From Bacteroidota bacterium (GTDB lineage Bacteria; Bacteroidota; Bacteroidia; JABEUT01), in contig JABDHI010000010.1 of the NCBI GenBank assembly GCA_013285655.1, forward strand, positions 11,673 through 59,047: a DNA stretch of 47,375 nucleotides, read 5' to 3'. Every line of letters begins with the position of its first letter. The first letter of the stretch is position 1. The position numbers and the translations under genes are program-made. This document shows, in pieces, positions 24,706 through 34,114 of the stretch. A model generated the notes under the pieces. That model made no database searches. It was given only the letters and a program-made list of their open reading frames with translations, and was not told the DNA's origin.

Positions 24706-26346
24706 TTAGTCGTTCATGGTAATAAGGAACTCCTCATTCGATTTGGTACGTACCAAACGCTCACGTAAAAACTCCATAGCTTCTATCGGAGTCATATCGG
24801 TAAGGTGGTTACGTAATACCCAAATGCGTTGCAGAGATTCTTTATCGAGCAACAGATCATCGCGGCGAGTACTTGATGCCACAATATCAATAGCAGGGAA
24901 TATGCGTTTGTTAGAAAGGCGGCGATCGAGTTGCAACTCCATGTTACCAGTTCCTTTAAACTCTTCAAATATCACCTCATCCATTTTCGAACCGGTATCA
25001 ATAAGTGCAGTAGCTAATATGGTAAGTGAACCACCATCTTCAATTTTACGTGCAGCACCAAAGAAACGCTTAGGTTTTTGCAGCGCGTTAGCCTCTACAC
25101 CACCCGATAACACTTTACCCGATGCAGGCGATACAGTATTGTATGCACGTGCCAAACGGGTAATAGAATCGAGGAGAATAACCACATCATGTCCGCATTC
25201 TACCAAACGTTTTGCTTTTTCAAGTACAATGTTGGCGATCTTTACGTGGCGTTCTGCAGGTTCATCGAATGTAGATGCAATAACTTCGGCCTTAACGCTA
25301 CGGGCCATATCGGTAACCTCCTCAGGACGTTCGTCGATAAGCAATATAATAAGGTATGCTTCAGGGTGGTTATCGGCAATAGCGTTGGCAATTTCTTTAA
25401 GCAAAACTGTTTTACCGGTTTTAGGCTGCGCTACTATAAGTCCGCGTTGGCCTTTACCAATTGGGGTAAACATATCTACAATACGGCTCGACAATGTAGC
25501 CTTGGGATGGCTTGCCAGGTTGAACTTTTCGTGCGGGAACAATGGAGTTAAAAAATCGAATGGAACACGGTCGCGCACTACATCCGGTGTTTTGCCATTA
25601 ATAAGCTCAACACGGGTAAGCGGGAAGAACTTCTCACCTTCGCGCGGAGGCCTTACAAATCCGTTAATGGTATCGCCGGTCTTTAAACCGAATAACTTTA
25701 TTTGAGATTGAGAAACGTAAACGTCATCAGGTGAATTCAAGTAGTTATAATCTGCCGAACGCATGAAACCATAACCATCGGGCATAATTTCTAAAACACC
25801 CTCAGCACCTACTATATTATCAAAGTTGTATTGTGGCTCTCTTTGATTCTGGTTTTGGTTGCTATTCTGGTTTTGATTAGGGTTCTGGTTTTGATTATTG
25901 TTCTGGTTATTCTGGTTCTGATTTTGGTGGTGATGCTGTGGCTGATTGTTGTTATTGTTGTTGTTATTTTCCGGAGGCAGAATAAAATCGGGCGGAGCTT
26001 GTGTTGCAGGTGTTGCCGGAATTTCAATATTGGCAATAGGTGTTTCCTTTACAGGTTCTTCATGCACATGGTCCGGTTCGTGATACTCTGGCAATACAGG
26101 AGATTCTTCCTTTTTATGTTGTTGCGCACGCGGGTGATTGGCACCTACCTTTTGATGAGGCTTTTGTTCAACAGGGTTATCGGCTTTAACGTGATTGCTT
26201 TCGGGCTTATTGTTTAACTGGTGATCGAGAATCTTCATAACGATATCTTGTTTCTTAAGGCCGTCGAGCTTAGATATCTTTAATGATTTGGCGATCTCTT
26301 TTAATTGCACCAATGATTTACTGTTCAATTCGACAATGTCGTACAT
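24706..26346 (-). CDS. rho: Transcription termination factor Rho with Asn/Gln-rich insert
   Basis: 546-aa hexameric RNA-dependent ATPase that ends transcription. N-terminal helical region about 1-45; then a disordered insert about 45-170 that includes an almost pure Asn/Gln/His tract at 127-168 (DNA about 25843-25968); RNA-binding cold-shock-like domain ([16 protein letters not shown], about 182-197); ATPase with Walker A AQPKTGKT (306-313), [10 protein letters not shown] (336-345), Walker [17 protein letters not shown] (388-403) and the R-loop ([15 protein letters not shown]). All motor motifs are intact. E. coli Rho is 419 aa; the extra length is the insert, a known trait of Bacteroidota Rho. 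Single gene. Confidence 0.98.
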   Translation of the reverse strand: MYDIVELNSKSLVQLKEIAKSLKISKLDGLKKQDIVMKILDHQLNNKPESNHVKADNPVEQKPHQKVGANHPRAQQHKKEESPVLPEYHEPDHVHEEPVKETPIANIEIPATPATQAPPDFILPPENNNNNNNNQPQHHHQNQNQNNQNNNQNQNPNQNQNSNQNQNQREPQYNFDNIVGAEGVLEIMPDGYGFMRSADYNYLNSPDDVYVSQSQIKLFGLKTGDTINGFVRPPREGEKFFPLTRVELINGKTPDVVRDRVPFDFLTPLFPHEKFNLASHPKATLSSRIVDMFTPIGKGQRGLIVAQPKTGKTVLLKEIANAIADNHPEAYLIILLIDERPEEVTDMARSVKAEVIASTFDEPAERHVKIANIVLEKAKRLVECGHDVVILLDSITRLARAYNTVSPASGKVLSGGVEANALQKPKRFFGAARKIEDGGSLTILATALIDTGSKMDEVIFEEFKGTGNMELQLDRRLSNKRIFPAIDIVASSTRRDDLLLDKESLQRIWVLRNHLTDMTPIEAMEFLRERLVRTKSNEEFLITMND

Positions 26347-26528
26347 ACTAATAAGTTATGTTGTTGGATTATTTTAATAAACGTAGGGGGAAATTTGTGC
26401 GTGTCTGAATTCTATACTGCGTACCCGGTAACTATCTGGCTTGTTAAATGCGTTGTGAGAAATATGCATTGCAATATTAGTAATTATTTTGGAATAACAA
26501 TAACACCCAACCAATAAAAAAAATCGTG

Positions 26529-26536
26529 TACTTTTG
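26529..26536 (+). promoter_or_regulatory. Predicted -7 element for the dedA operon
   Basis: TACTTTTG matches TAnnTTTG, 25 bp upstream of the DedA ATG. No well-spaced -33 TTG. Confidence 0.5.
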
Positions 26537-26561
26537 GCTTACTTATTAATAAAACCAACGA

Positions 26562-27215
26562 ATGGGAGAAATTAAGCACTGGATAGACCTATTGTTCCAC
26601 ACCGATTTACAGGCGTTCTTAAAGAACCTGTATGACAAGTATCAGTCACAGTCATACATCATATTAATGCTTATTATATTTTGCGAAACAGGGTTGGTGG
26701 TATTACCTTTCTTACCTGGCGATTCGCTGTTGTTTGCTGCCGGTGCCGTTTGCAGTAGCATGGGTGTATTCAACATACCTACACTTATTGGCTTGTTGAT
26801 AGTTGCGGCCTTTTTTGGAGATAATTCCAACTACTTTATTGGCCGTTATATAGGACCTAAAATATTCAATATGAAACTGCGCTTTATTAATAAGGAGTAC
26901 TTACACCGTACCCACGAGTTTTACGAAAAGCATGGTGGCGCTACTATTATAATTGCCCGTTTTATGCCAATCATCCGCACTTTTGCGCCTTTTGTAGCAG
27001 GTATTGGTACCATGTCGTACGGCCGTTTTATAACCTTTAGTATCATAAGCAGTCTTTTATGGATAAACGTTTGTACCTGGGCCGGTTATGCATTAGGCTC
27101 TATACCTTGGGTTAAAACACATTTCGAAATGGTGACATTATTAATAATTGCGGTATCGCTTATACCAGCTGCTGTAGGCGTGTTACGCGGAATGATGACA
27201 AAAAAGACCCAGTGA
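26562..27215 (+). CDS. DedA family membrane protein
   Basis: 217 aa, polytopic, DedA/SNARE-associated (VTT) family; members act in lipid (undecaprenyl-phosphate or phospholipid) flipping. Signatures: ETGLVVLPFLPGDSLLFAAG (about 43-62), FFGDNSNYFIGRYIG (about 85-99), and IIIARFMPIIRTFAPFVAGI, then GTMSYGRF and NVCTWAGYALG. Full length. The WbqC gene overlaps its last 4 bp (GTGA), so translation is coupled. With WbqC and a glycosyltransferase downstream, a role in supplying lipid carriers for surface glycans is a reasonable inference. Confidence 0.93.
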   Translation: MGEIKHWIDLLFHTDLQAFLKNLYDKYQSQSYIILMLIIFCETGLVVLPFLPGDSLLFAAGAVCSSMGVFNIPTLIGLLIVAAFFGDNSNYFIGRYIGPKIFNMKLRFINKEYLHRTHEFYEKHGGATIIIARFMPIIRTFAPFVAGIGTMSYGRFITFSIISSLLWINVCTWAGYALGSIPWVKTHFEMVTLLIIAVSLIPAAVGVLRGMMTKKTQ

Positions 27216-27832
27216 GTTCTGTTGCTATACTTCCTGTTGCTTACCTGCCACCCCTGCCCCATTACGCAGCTATGCTAAAACATAGTGAAAGTATGTGGGA
27301 TATACACGAGCACTTTCACAAGCAATACTTTTATAACCGAAGTACAATATACGGAGCAAACGGACCACTTAAGCTTATCATTCCTTTGCAAAAGCGACAT
27401 GAGAAAACACCGCTTAAAGATGTGATGATAAGATATACTGAAGAACGTTGGCAAGCACTTCACTGGCGTTCGTTAGAATCTGCATACCGCCGTTCGCCTT
27501 ACTTTGAATACTTTGAACACGAACTTGCACCATTATACAACGATTATCAGCCGGAGCTACTAATTGACTGGAACCGTAAAATATTTGACACAGTAAACAA
27601 GCTAATGCAAGTTGATATTAAGTTATGTTATACTACCGAATATCTGAAAACGCCAGAAGATGTTGATGATTATAGAGGTCTTGCATCGCCCGCAATTATG
27701 GAAAAGCAAACCAACAAGAACATTAAGTACCAGCAAGTGTTTGAAGAGAAATATGGCTTTATGCCAAACCTAAGCATTATAGATCTGTTGTTTTGCGAAG
27801 GGCCACATGCTAAACAGTTATTAGTAAGCTAG
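27212..27832 (+). CDS. WbqC family protein
   Basis: 206 aa, soluble. N-terminal VAILPVAYLPPLPHYAAMLK, then WDIHEHFHKQYFYNRSTIYG and LKLIIPLQKRHEKTPLKDV match the WbqC family, encoded in polysaccharide loci and next to export genes in Bacteroidota. The start is GTG at 27212 overlapping the dedA stop (GTGA); the frame has no better start before the conserved N-terminus. The glycosyltransferase begins 3 bp after its stop. Biochemical role is unproven in the family; context suggests surface sugar assembly. Confidence 0.88.
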   Translation: MSSVAILPVAYLPPLPHYAAMLKHSESMWDIHEHFHKQYFYNRSTIYGANGPLKLIIPLQKRHEKTPLKDVMIRYTEERWQALHWRSLESAYRRSPYFEYFEHELAPLYNDYQPELLIDWNRKIFDTVNKLMQVDIKLCYTTEYLKTPEDVDDYRGLASPAIMEKQTNKNIKYQQVFEEKYGFMPNLSIIDLLFCEGPHAKQLLVS

Positions 27833-27835
27833 TAT

Positions 27836-28945
27836 ATGGTATACCTAACCTTTAACGATGAGCCGGGTGGCGTTTACCAAAGCCAGGTAATTGACGTATG
27901 TAGGTTTTGGGAAGATACCTTTAAAGAAAAAGTAAAACTCATTGCCCTTGTATCGGGCCGTAATTACTTTAAAACCCGTAGTAAGATAAAACAGATGTAC
28001 CGCAATTCGGTGGTGCTACCCATGTACCCGGGGATTGATAACTGGGAGAAGAATCTCTTCTTATTACGCTCAGCACGATTAGGCAAAACCAAAGAGAATG
28101 TAATAGCACGTGGCGTATTTGCAACTCTGTTGGCAAGAGACAGCACAAGTTTTGACAAGGTTTGTTTTGATGCACGTGGTGCCTATACCGCCGAATGGAA
28201 CGAGTATTTAAAGAACGAAGCACCTGATATAGCAAAGAACATGTACAAGTTTGAAAGCAGGGCTGTGCTTGAATCGAACTGGCGCATTGCAGTATCGAAC
28301 AAACTGGTTGACTATTGGAAAACGAGCTACCGCTTTATGTCGACCAATTACTCGGTTATACCTTGTACCCTAAGTGCAGATATGCCAACATCATACCATG
28401 TTGATGAAGTCAATAATATTCGCAACCATTTCAAAATTGCCGATACTGAACCGCTGTTAGTATATTCCGGTTCATCAGCAGGCTGGCAATCGTTCGGGCT
28501 ATTGGAAGATACACTAACAAAAGCACTCGAACAGAACAGTTCATTAAAGCTACTAATGCTATACCAACCTACCCAGGCAGAACATCTGATGAAGCAGTTC
28601 CCCGGGCGGGTATTTAATGAATGGTTGCCTGCAAACGAAGTACATGATTACTTAGCTGCAGCTGATTATGGCCTGTTGATACGTGAAGAATCGGTAACTA
28701 ACGAAGTAAGCTCCCCTGTTAAGTTTGCCGAGTACCTTGCTGCAGGTTTGCCAGTTATCATATCAAACCATATTGGCGACTTCAGTGCTTTTGTACAAGA
28801 TAAGAACTGTGGCAGCCTTGCTACATCAACCAACTGGTCGGCATTGCAACGCCCTTCGAGGGGTGACAAACTACGCATACAAACTCTGGCCGATACTTAC
28901 TTCCGGAAGAAGGCTTATACGGAGCAATACGCTAAGATATTCTAA
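27836..28945 (+). CDS. Glycosyltransferase (GT-B fold, group 4-like)
   Basis: 369 aa. The N-terminal domain includes GGVYQSQVIDVCRFW, the C-terminal domain LLVYSGSSAGWQSFGLLED, VFNEWLPANEVHDYLAAADY and VSSPVKFAEYLAAGLPVI, the donor-binding pattern of GT4-like enzymes (with Glu-x7-Glu replaced by EESVTNEVSSPVKFAEY). ATG at 27836, 3 bp after wbqC. It is the last gene of the dedA-wbqC-GT unit. Sugar donor and acceptor are unknown. Confidence 0.88.
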   Translation: MVYLTFNDEPGGVYQSQVIDVCRFWEDTFKEKVKLIALVSGRNYFKTRSKIKQMYRNSVVLPMYPGIDNWEKNLFLLRSARLGKTKENVIARGVFATLLARDSTSFDKVCFDARGAYTAEWNEYLKNEAPDIAKNMYKFESRAVLESNWRIAVSNKLVDYWKTSYRFMSTNYSVIPCTLSADMPTSYHVDEVNNIRNHFKIADTEPLLVYSGSSAGWQSFGLLEDTLTKALEQNSSLKLLMLYQPTQAEHLMKQFPGRVFNEWLPANEVHDYLAAADYGLLIREESVTNEVSSPVKFAEYLAAGLPVIISNHIGDFSAFVQDKNCGSLATSTNWSALQRPSRGDKLRIQTLADTYFRKKAYTEQYAKIF

Positions 28946-28974
28946 AAGTAAAGGTCCCGCTTTGCAGCAGGACC
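28946..28974 (-). terminator. Terminator of the minus-strand T9SS gene
   Basis: Stem GGTCC..GC / GC..GGACC (28953-28960 with 28967-28974, one mismatch). On the minus strand it is followed by TTTACTTTT, 33 bp past the stop of the 29007-30422 gene. It could also slow plus-strand readthrough from the glycosyltransferase. Confidence 0.5.
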
Positions 28975-29006
28975 CTCACTATTAGATCTATTTACTAAGC
29001 GCTTGC

Positions 29007-30422
29007 CTATTGAACTTTGGTCAGCTTTTCATATTTCATTCCTTTATCGGTATGTATTACAACATTGTAAACACCTGCAGCGTAGTTGCTCATATCGAAT
29101 GTTTCAACACTGTTGGTGGTAGAGTTGAACATAAAGTTCTTAAACACCACTTCCTTACCACTCATATCGTAAATAACTACCGACTGAAGTTTGCCTGTGA
29201 AACCTGTCATATCAACATTAAAGTTGCTGGTAACCGGGTTAGGGTAAACTTTAATAGTACTTGTAGCATTAATTGGCGCAATACCAACTGCAACCTGAGA
29301 TTTAAAGTAAACATTATCTACCTTAAATACAGCACCATTGTAAGTGCTTGGTAAACCAGTGCTGGTATAGGTAGATGATTGGAACGACACAATAACAGAA
29401 TCGGGGGCTGAACCTACGTTGAAAGGGAGCTCAACAGTGGTATAGCTTGGTGCAGCAACCATGCTGCCTCCGGTACCACCAATTACAGTGCTGTTCTTAT
29501 TGAACTGAAGGAACACCTGTGCCCTGTCAGCTGTATCCGCAGGAGCATATTTGTAAGACAATACTAAGGTGTCAATTTGATTAGCAAACGGGTAACCACC
29601 AATAGTAGAATCTGAAGTGCTGCTAACTTGTACTTGTCTGCCATCGGTAGCATAACCAGAACCATAATTAGCACTTGTAGTTAGCTCTAATGCATATTTA
29701 CCAGCTGCTGCATCGGTTGTACGTTGCGCGCCAGGGAACTGGGTTGTTTCCCATCCGTTCAATGATAACAAAGTATCAGCAGTCCAGTTTTCAAAGTCAC
29801 CATTAAGCATGGTTGGCTGGCTGCTAACACCGGTAAAGGTAACGCTATCGATAGTTAATACACTACCCGCGCGGCCGCCACCATTGTTAAACACGTTGCT
29901 TGATGTAACGGCTCCAAATACTACTGTATCGGGCGCCATAGGCAAAGCAGGGTTAAAAGCACCACTATATAAAGTAAAGGTCGAAGCCGCATTAATGATC
30001 TGGCCTTCATATTCGCCAATTACCGAACCTGCCTTTTTAAAGAACACCAAAATAAGAGCTGTATCGGCTTGGGTTTTAGCATATTTATACCAAACTCGTA
30101 TACCGGTAGCCTTTTGTGCGTAAGGTATACCACCCGATACCGAAGCACCGTTAGGGTTACCATCAATAATAAAACCTGCACCTGTTTGACCACTTACAGT
30201 ATACGCGCTCATTTGTACTGCATAGCTACCGTGGTAACCAGGGGTAACCCTTGTTACACCAATTACCAAACCACCACTCTGGTCGTTAGGTGTCATGTAG
30301 TACTGAGGATCCATATAAGTATTAGCAGTCCAAGTTTCGAAACCGCGGTTAGGTATAGACTGTGCCACCACCGAACCGGTTGCTAACAAGGCTAAACCAA
30401 GATTAAGTAATATTTTCTTCAT
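29007..30422 (-). CDS. T9SS-secreted protein with two tandem beta-sandwich-like repeats
   Basis: 471 aa from the ATG at 30422, chosen for its clean signal peptide (MKKILLNLGLALLATGSVVA, then Q); an upstream in-frame ATG adds a non-signal extension. Two homologous segments follow: about 24-195, beginning NRGFETWTANTYMDPQYYM, and about 210-375, beginning NGDFENWTADTLLSLNGWET. Each has aromatic-rich beta strands and motifs such as GIRVWYKYAKTQADTALILV and LVLSYKYAPADTADRAQVFL, resembling carbohydrate-binding jelly-roll modules. The C-terminus is a T9SS sorting domain (TIKVYPNPVTSNFNVDM). No catalytic site seen. Probably a surface adhesin or binding protein. Confidence 0.88.
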   Translation of the reverse strand: MKKILLNLGLALLATGSVVAQSIPNRGFETWTANTYMDPQYYMTPNDQSGGLVIGVTRVTPGYHGSYAVQMSAYTVSGQTGAGFIIDGNPNGASVSGGIPYAQKATGIRVWYKYAKTQADTALILVFFKKAGSVIGEYEGQIINAASTFTLYSGAFNPALPMAPDTVVFGAVTSSNVFNNGGGRAGSVLTIDSVTFTGVSSQPTMLNGDFENWTADTLLSLNGWETTQFPGAQRTTDAAAGKYALELTTSANYGSGYATDGRQVQVSSTSDSTIGGYPFANQIDTLVLSYKYAPADTADRAQVFLQFNKNSTVIGGTGGSMVAAPSYTTVELPFNVGSAPDSVIVSFQSSTYTSTGLPSTYNGAVFKVDNVYFKSQVAVGIAPINATSTIKVYPNPVTSNFNVDMTGFTGKLQSVVIYDMSGKEVVFKNFMFNSTTNSVETFDMSNYAAGVYNVVIHTDKGMKYEKLTKVQ

Positions 30423-30450
30423 GTGTGTTTTGTTTTTATGGTTATAACAG

Positions 30451-30458
30451 CAAATGTA
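30451..30458 (-). promoter_or_regulatory. Predicted -7 element for the T9SS tandem-repeat gene
   Basis: On the minus strand TACATTTG fits TAnnTTTG, 28 bp upstream of the ATG at 30422. Confidence 0.5.
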
Positions 30459-30596
30459 CAAAAAATAGGGCTGCAATTATTACCAGTTTTTATTGAATTA
30501 GAACTATTTAACGTCTTCTATTATTCTTACTGTTTTTACCATTCATAGTAAAGCGAAGAATATAACCCCATTGTTTTGGGGCATTTGGCACCACCC

Positions 30597-30646
30597 TGTG
30601 CATCTATGTGTCTTTCCTATCATTGTTACTCTTCACCTCACGTGCC
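30597..30646 (+). repeat. Dispersed 50-bp repeat, copy 1
   Basis: TGTGCATCTATGTGTCT, then TTCCTATCATT and CACCTCACGTGCC. The second copy at 44989-45039 differs by a few substitutions and one insertion. Both lie in gaps next to other repeats. Confidence 0.75.
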
Positions 30647-31147
30647 GTTGCTTTGTAACCCTTAGTTTTATGTCTTTTTTGATTAAATGCGACACTTTTG
30701 CACACAGATCAAAAAAATGTGTCGCATTTTACTTTTATTATCATGTTAAAATTGGCTTCCAATTGATTATTCGTATTATGCCATGCTTCATTGAACTCAT
30801 GAGGGACTCCACCATTCTTAATTTGTAATTCTTAATTGAATAAAAGTGGGCACCCACTTTTTCAAAAGTGCGACCGTTAAACCTATTGACTATCAATTTG
30901 AGTGATTTATTGTTACCCTATAATTCTGCTACCCACCGCACATATCCTTTCACTTTTAGTTCTTTACCATTCATTTATGTTTCGCTTTGTATTATCCCAC
31001 AATGCTACGGGATGTCGCCATGCCTATTTTAAATGACTAACTCTTCAAATATACCCATTATATTACCTATAATAAATAAATTACTTACTAAGTTATCTAC
31101 AGGTCAACGTATTTTCTCAATCCAAATCAAAGACCTATCTTTAAATC

Positions 31148-32180
31148 ATGAAAAGAATAATTCTTACCACTCTCCTCCTCATGGCTCTTTCTTTTTTAAA
31201 AGGGCAGAATCTTGTACCCAATTATTCTTTTGAAAGTATAATTCAATGCCCCACCGGTTGGGGTTCATTTAATGGATATGTATCTGATTGGAGGGGGCAA
31301 CAAGGAGCTGGCAGCAGCTTATCTTACTATACTCATCAATGTTCTGGTGACTCGATAAATGGAGGGAGTGTTCCTTATAATTATTATGAAGGGTTTCAGT
31401 ATGCACATAGTGGAGTTTCTTATGCATCTGTTATGACATTTGTAAATGGCACAGATCCTACTTATCCGAAAGGTGATACAATGTATGTCGATAAACGCGA
31501 CTATTTACAAGCAGCCTTAACGGATTCATTACATAAAGGAGAAAAATACTTTGTGACTTTTTATGTAAACTTAATGAATTCGTGTGACTATTCTTGCAAT
31601 GATATAGGAGTATACCTTTCAACTTCGCCCCCCCCTTTTAATGGTAATGGAAAAGTATTATCGTCATACATCCCTCAAATAGCTAATGACCCTAAAAAAC
31701 AAGAATTAAACGACACTCTTAACTGGATGAAAATAAAGGGAAATTTTATTGCGCGGGGGGGGGGAGAAATATATTACTATTGGTAACTTTAAAAATGATT
31801 CAATGAGTAATTTAAATTACTTAGGAGAAATTACACCAGACGGTACAGAAGCCTGGTATTATGTTGATGACGTAATAGTAAGCCCAGATAGCAATTATGC
31901 GGATAGCATTATGGGCATAGCCCAGTTAAAAGTGAATAGTGAAGAGTTAACAGTGTTTCCGAACCCTAGCAACGGTGTTTTCACCGTTGAGTTAAAAACG
32001 AATAGTGAAAAGTTGAAAGTAGAGGTGTACAGTATACTGGGGCAACCAATTTATAAAGCACCGCTTACTGCAGAAACCACACAGTTAAATTTAAGCACCG
32101 AACCTAAAGGTATATACCTGTACAGGGTAGTTACAAATGCCGGCACTTTAGCGGCGCAAGGGAAACTGATAATACAGTAA
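31148..32180 (+). pseudogene. T9SS-secreted protein split by a G10 tract (possible phase variant)
   Basis: Two frames make one protein. The first (31148-31786) has signal peptide MKRIILTTLLLMALSFLKG, then QNLVPNYSFE and FVTFYVNLMNSCDYSCNDIG. The second (continuing to 32180) carries KYITIGNFKND, YYVDDVIVSPD and a T9SS sorting domain (TVFPNPSNGVFTVELKTNS, ending GKLIIQ). They meet in a run of ten G at 31755-31764. Nine G would give an unbroken ARGGEKYITIGNF; ten shift the frame and stop it at 31786, cutting off the sorting domain. The N-terminal LVPNYSFE module is typical of Bacteroidota surface proteins, often with OmpA or T9SS tails. Either slipped-strand phase variation, a sequencing error, or a recent frameshift. 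If nine G, the protein is about 344 aa, cell-surface or secreted. Confidence 0.85.
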
Positions 32181-32242
32181 GGCTCAGTTTTATACGGGCA
32201 AAAAGTTTAATTTCACTGCTTGTTATTATATAACAAGGGCTA

Positions 32243-33451
32243 ATGAAAAAACTTACCTGTGCTATACTTACCCGCGATACCAACTGGTTCATGGATTCTG
32301 TATTAAGCACAAAAGATATTTCGTTTTACGAGGTTAACCCTAAACAAATAGGGTTTGAATTGCCTAACCCCTACTCGTTTACCTATTGCGATGCACCCGA
32401 TATAATATTGGTAGATAGTAGTTTCTACTCGTGGGTGCGTGGCCGCTACCCCAATACTATTAAGCAGGTTTATGCCGCCCTGCGTAACATAAGCAAATAC
32501 AAAACCATAATTGGCGCCGAGGGCACCGACTGGTTTCATCTGGCAAGGCCGACTGAAGCATATAACCTTACCGATATAACTTTAAAAGCCTCGGGCCTTT
32601 TTAAAGACCTCGACCTGTATAATTATGAGGTTGGTTCGTGCAGTCCAAATAAAATTTGGACCGCCAAAACAAAAAAACTTGCAGAACCTTTTTCACAAGA
32701 AATAATTGACAAGCTACGGCTTTCGCTGCCCTGCTTTATAACCATCGATAGGCGGGTAAGACGCAAAGCCAGGTTTATAAAAACACAAATATCTGCCCCA
32801 CAAAAATTTGTCCGTTATTGGGGCGATTGGGTTTCTGATATTGAAGTATCATTACTAAGCAAACTAATTAAGCCTAAAAAGCTATTGCATTTTATAGGTG
32901 GCTTAACACATATACAGCGCCTCGAAATGCTTATTGAATTAAAAGAATACAGAGCAGAAAGTACGTTTCAGATAAATGACGTAGAAGATTATATATGGGG
33001 AACCGAACGCCGCCGCCAGCCCATGACCGCTGAAATAAAGGAAGCATTAATTAAACGTGTTTCTGATGAGGGCTTTTATTCGAAAACAAGGATGAATAGA
33101 AATACGTTTAAACGTAGCCTTCTTAACCACAAAATAATACTTGCCCCTACGGGCTTTGGCGAACTTACATACCGGCATGCCGAAGGCTGGAAATCGAATC
33201 GAACCGTATTGTGCCAGGACTTATCACATGTAAATACCATGTATCCGTTAAAAAACATGCAGAATGTATGTTTTTGTAAAACTGATTTTTCGGATATAAA
33301 AGATAAAGTTAAAGAACTAAAGAATGATAATACCCTGCGAAACACATTGGCGCAAAACGGCCATACCGATTGGGTAAACTGGATATCGGGGTACGAGATA
33401 ATATTAGACCAAGGCGTCAGCGCCCATATACGCAAGCACTTAAATTTATAG
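32243..33451 (+). CDS. Glycosyltransferase-like protein
   Basis: 402 aa, soluble, no signal. The C-terminal part (LAPTGFGELTYRHAEGWKSN, TVLCQDLSHVNTMYPLKNM, then DKVKELKNDNTLRNTLAQNG) resembles the donor-binding half of GT-B enzymes and exostosin-like proteins, with Arg/Glu in RHAEGW and an LxxNG-like tail. The N-terminal half (VDSSFYSWVRGRYPN, IIGAEGTDWFHLARP) is compatible with a Rossmann-like acceptor domain. Lone gene 62 bp after the split T9SS gene. Fold assignment is moderate and the substrate unknown. Confidence 0.7.
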   Translation: MKKLTCAILTRDTNWFMDSVLSTKDISFYEVNPKQIGFELPNPYSFTYCDAPDIILVDSSFYSWVRGRYPNTIKQVYAALRNISKYKTIIGAEGTDWFHLARPTEAYNLTDITLKASGLFKDLDLYNYEVGSCSPNKIWTAKTKKLAEPFSQEIIDKLRLSLPCFITIDRRVRRKARFIKTQISAPQKFVRYWGDWVSDIEVSLLSKLIKPKKLLHFIGGLTHIQRLEMLIELKEYRAESTFQINDVEDYIWGTERRRQPMTAEIKEALIKRVSDEGFYSKTRMNRNTFKRSLLNHKIILAPTGFGELTYRHAEGWKSNRTVLCQDLSHVNTMYPLKNMQNVCFCKTDFSDIKDKVKELKNDNTLRNTLAQNGHTDWVNWISGYEIILDQGVSAHIRKHLNL

Positions 33452-33510
33452 TTGTCACTATAGGTGGTTTAATCAAAAAATTATAGTATTAACTGCCCCC
33501 CTACGAAGGC

Positions 33511-34014
33511 TTAGTATTTAACGCTATTAAACGAACCGTTATTTATACTAATAGTTGCATTGCTTGCACTATTAAACCCGGTAAAGTTGAATGTACCCGT
33601 AATGGTTCTGTGAACCGAATCGTATGAAAATATTTTTAACGAGCCTGCATAACTATTGGTGCTGGTAAAGTAGAATGTATAAGGTGGTGGTGGTGTTCCG
33701 GTTTGATAAGCATAATACTGCCCTTCACTAACACTATTAAGGTTATATGTACCAACAACTTTTGTGTTGTTGTTTAGCCTTATATTTAATATATTAAGTA
33801 TATAGGTTTGGTTTATATTGGTGTTCCAGGTGCCATAAATATCAAGCACAGTATCGGCATACTTAATGGCCGTAGCATTAAAGGTTACCTGTTCATCGTT
33901 GGCATAAGCGCTAAGGTTATAGCTCGATAGTGCAGTAGGGGTTTGCACTCCGTTTTTTGCACACGATGATAGCAGAAGGCCTGCACTTACTATTACTATA
34001 AATAATCGCTTCAT
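33511..34014 (-). CDS. Lipoprotein with DUF6252-like beta domain
   Basis: 167 aa. Lipobox LLSSC (Cys18), then a beta-rich domain ending RTITGTFNFTGFNSASNATI, SINNGSFNSVKY, the ending pattern of small Bacteroidota lipoproteins of the DUF6252 type. Predicted outer-membrane or periplasmic lipoprotein. No partner gene; function unknown. Family call is by pattern. Confidence 0.72.
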   Translation of the reverse strand: MKRLFIVIVSAGLLLSSCAKNGVQTPTALSSYNLSAYANDEQVTFNATAIKYADTVLDIYGTWNTNINQTYILNILNIRLNNNTKVVGTYNLNSVSEGQYYAYQTGTPPPPYTFYFTSTNSYAGSLKIFSYDSVHRTITGTFNFTGFNSASNATISINNGSFNSVKY

Positions 34015-34114
34015 TCTATTTCAACACCCCCAAGTATCATATTGTTAAATAGGCCCTAAAAATACAATTTTTAATACAAACCACAGTAATTCAATTAAAA
34101 AGTGGCTTAATACC

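Larger units (their letters stand above)
30423..31147. other. Intergenic region with promoter and repeat fragments
   Basis: About 725 bp between divergent genes. It contains a -7-like element for the leftward T9SS gene (30451-30458), a 50-bp repeat at 30597-30646 found again at 44989-45039, an 11-bp inverted repeat AAATGCGACAC (30685-30695 with 30719-30729), the AATTCTTAATT-type repeat at 30814-30841, and a hairpin AAAAGTGGG / CCCACTTTT (30842-30861). No protein gene is convincing. Confidence 0.6.

Noticed and set aside
24716-25705. 329-codon open frame antisense to rho
   Set aside because: Rho on the minus strand is unambiguous; the antisense frame is a codon-bias shadow with no fold or family.
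25831-26217. Hydrophobic 128-codon frame opposite the rho Asn/Gln tract
   Set aside because: Antisense of AAT/CAA/CAG repeats reads as Ile/Leu/Val, which creates fake membrane segments.
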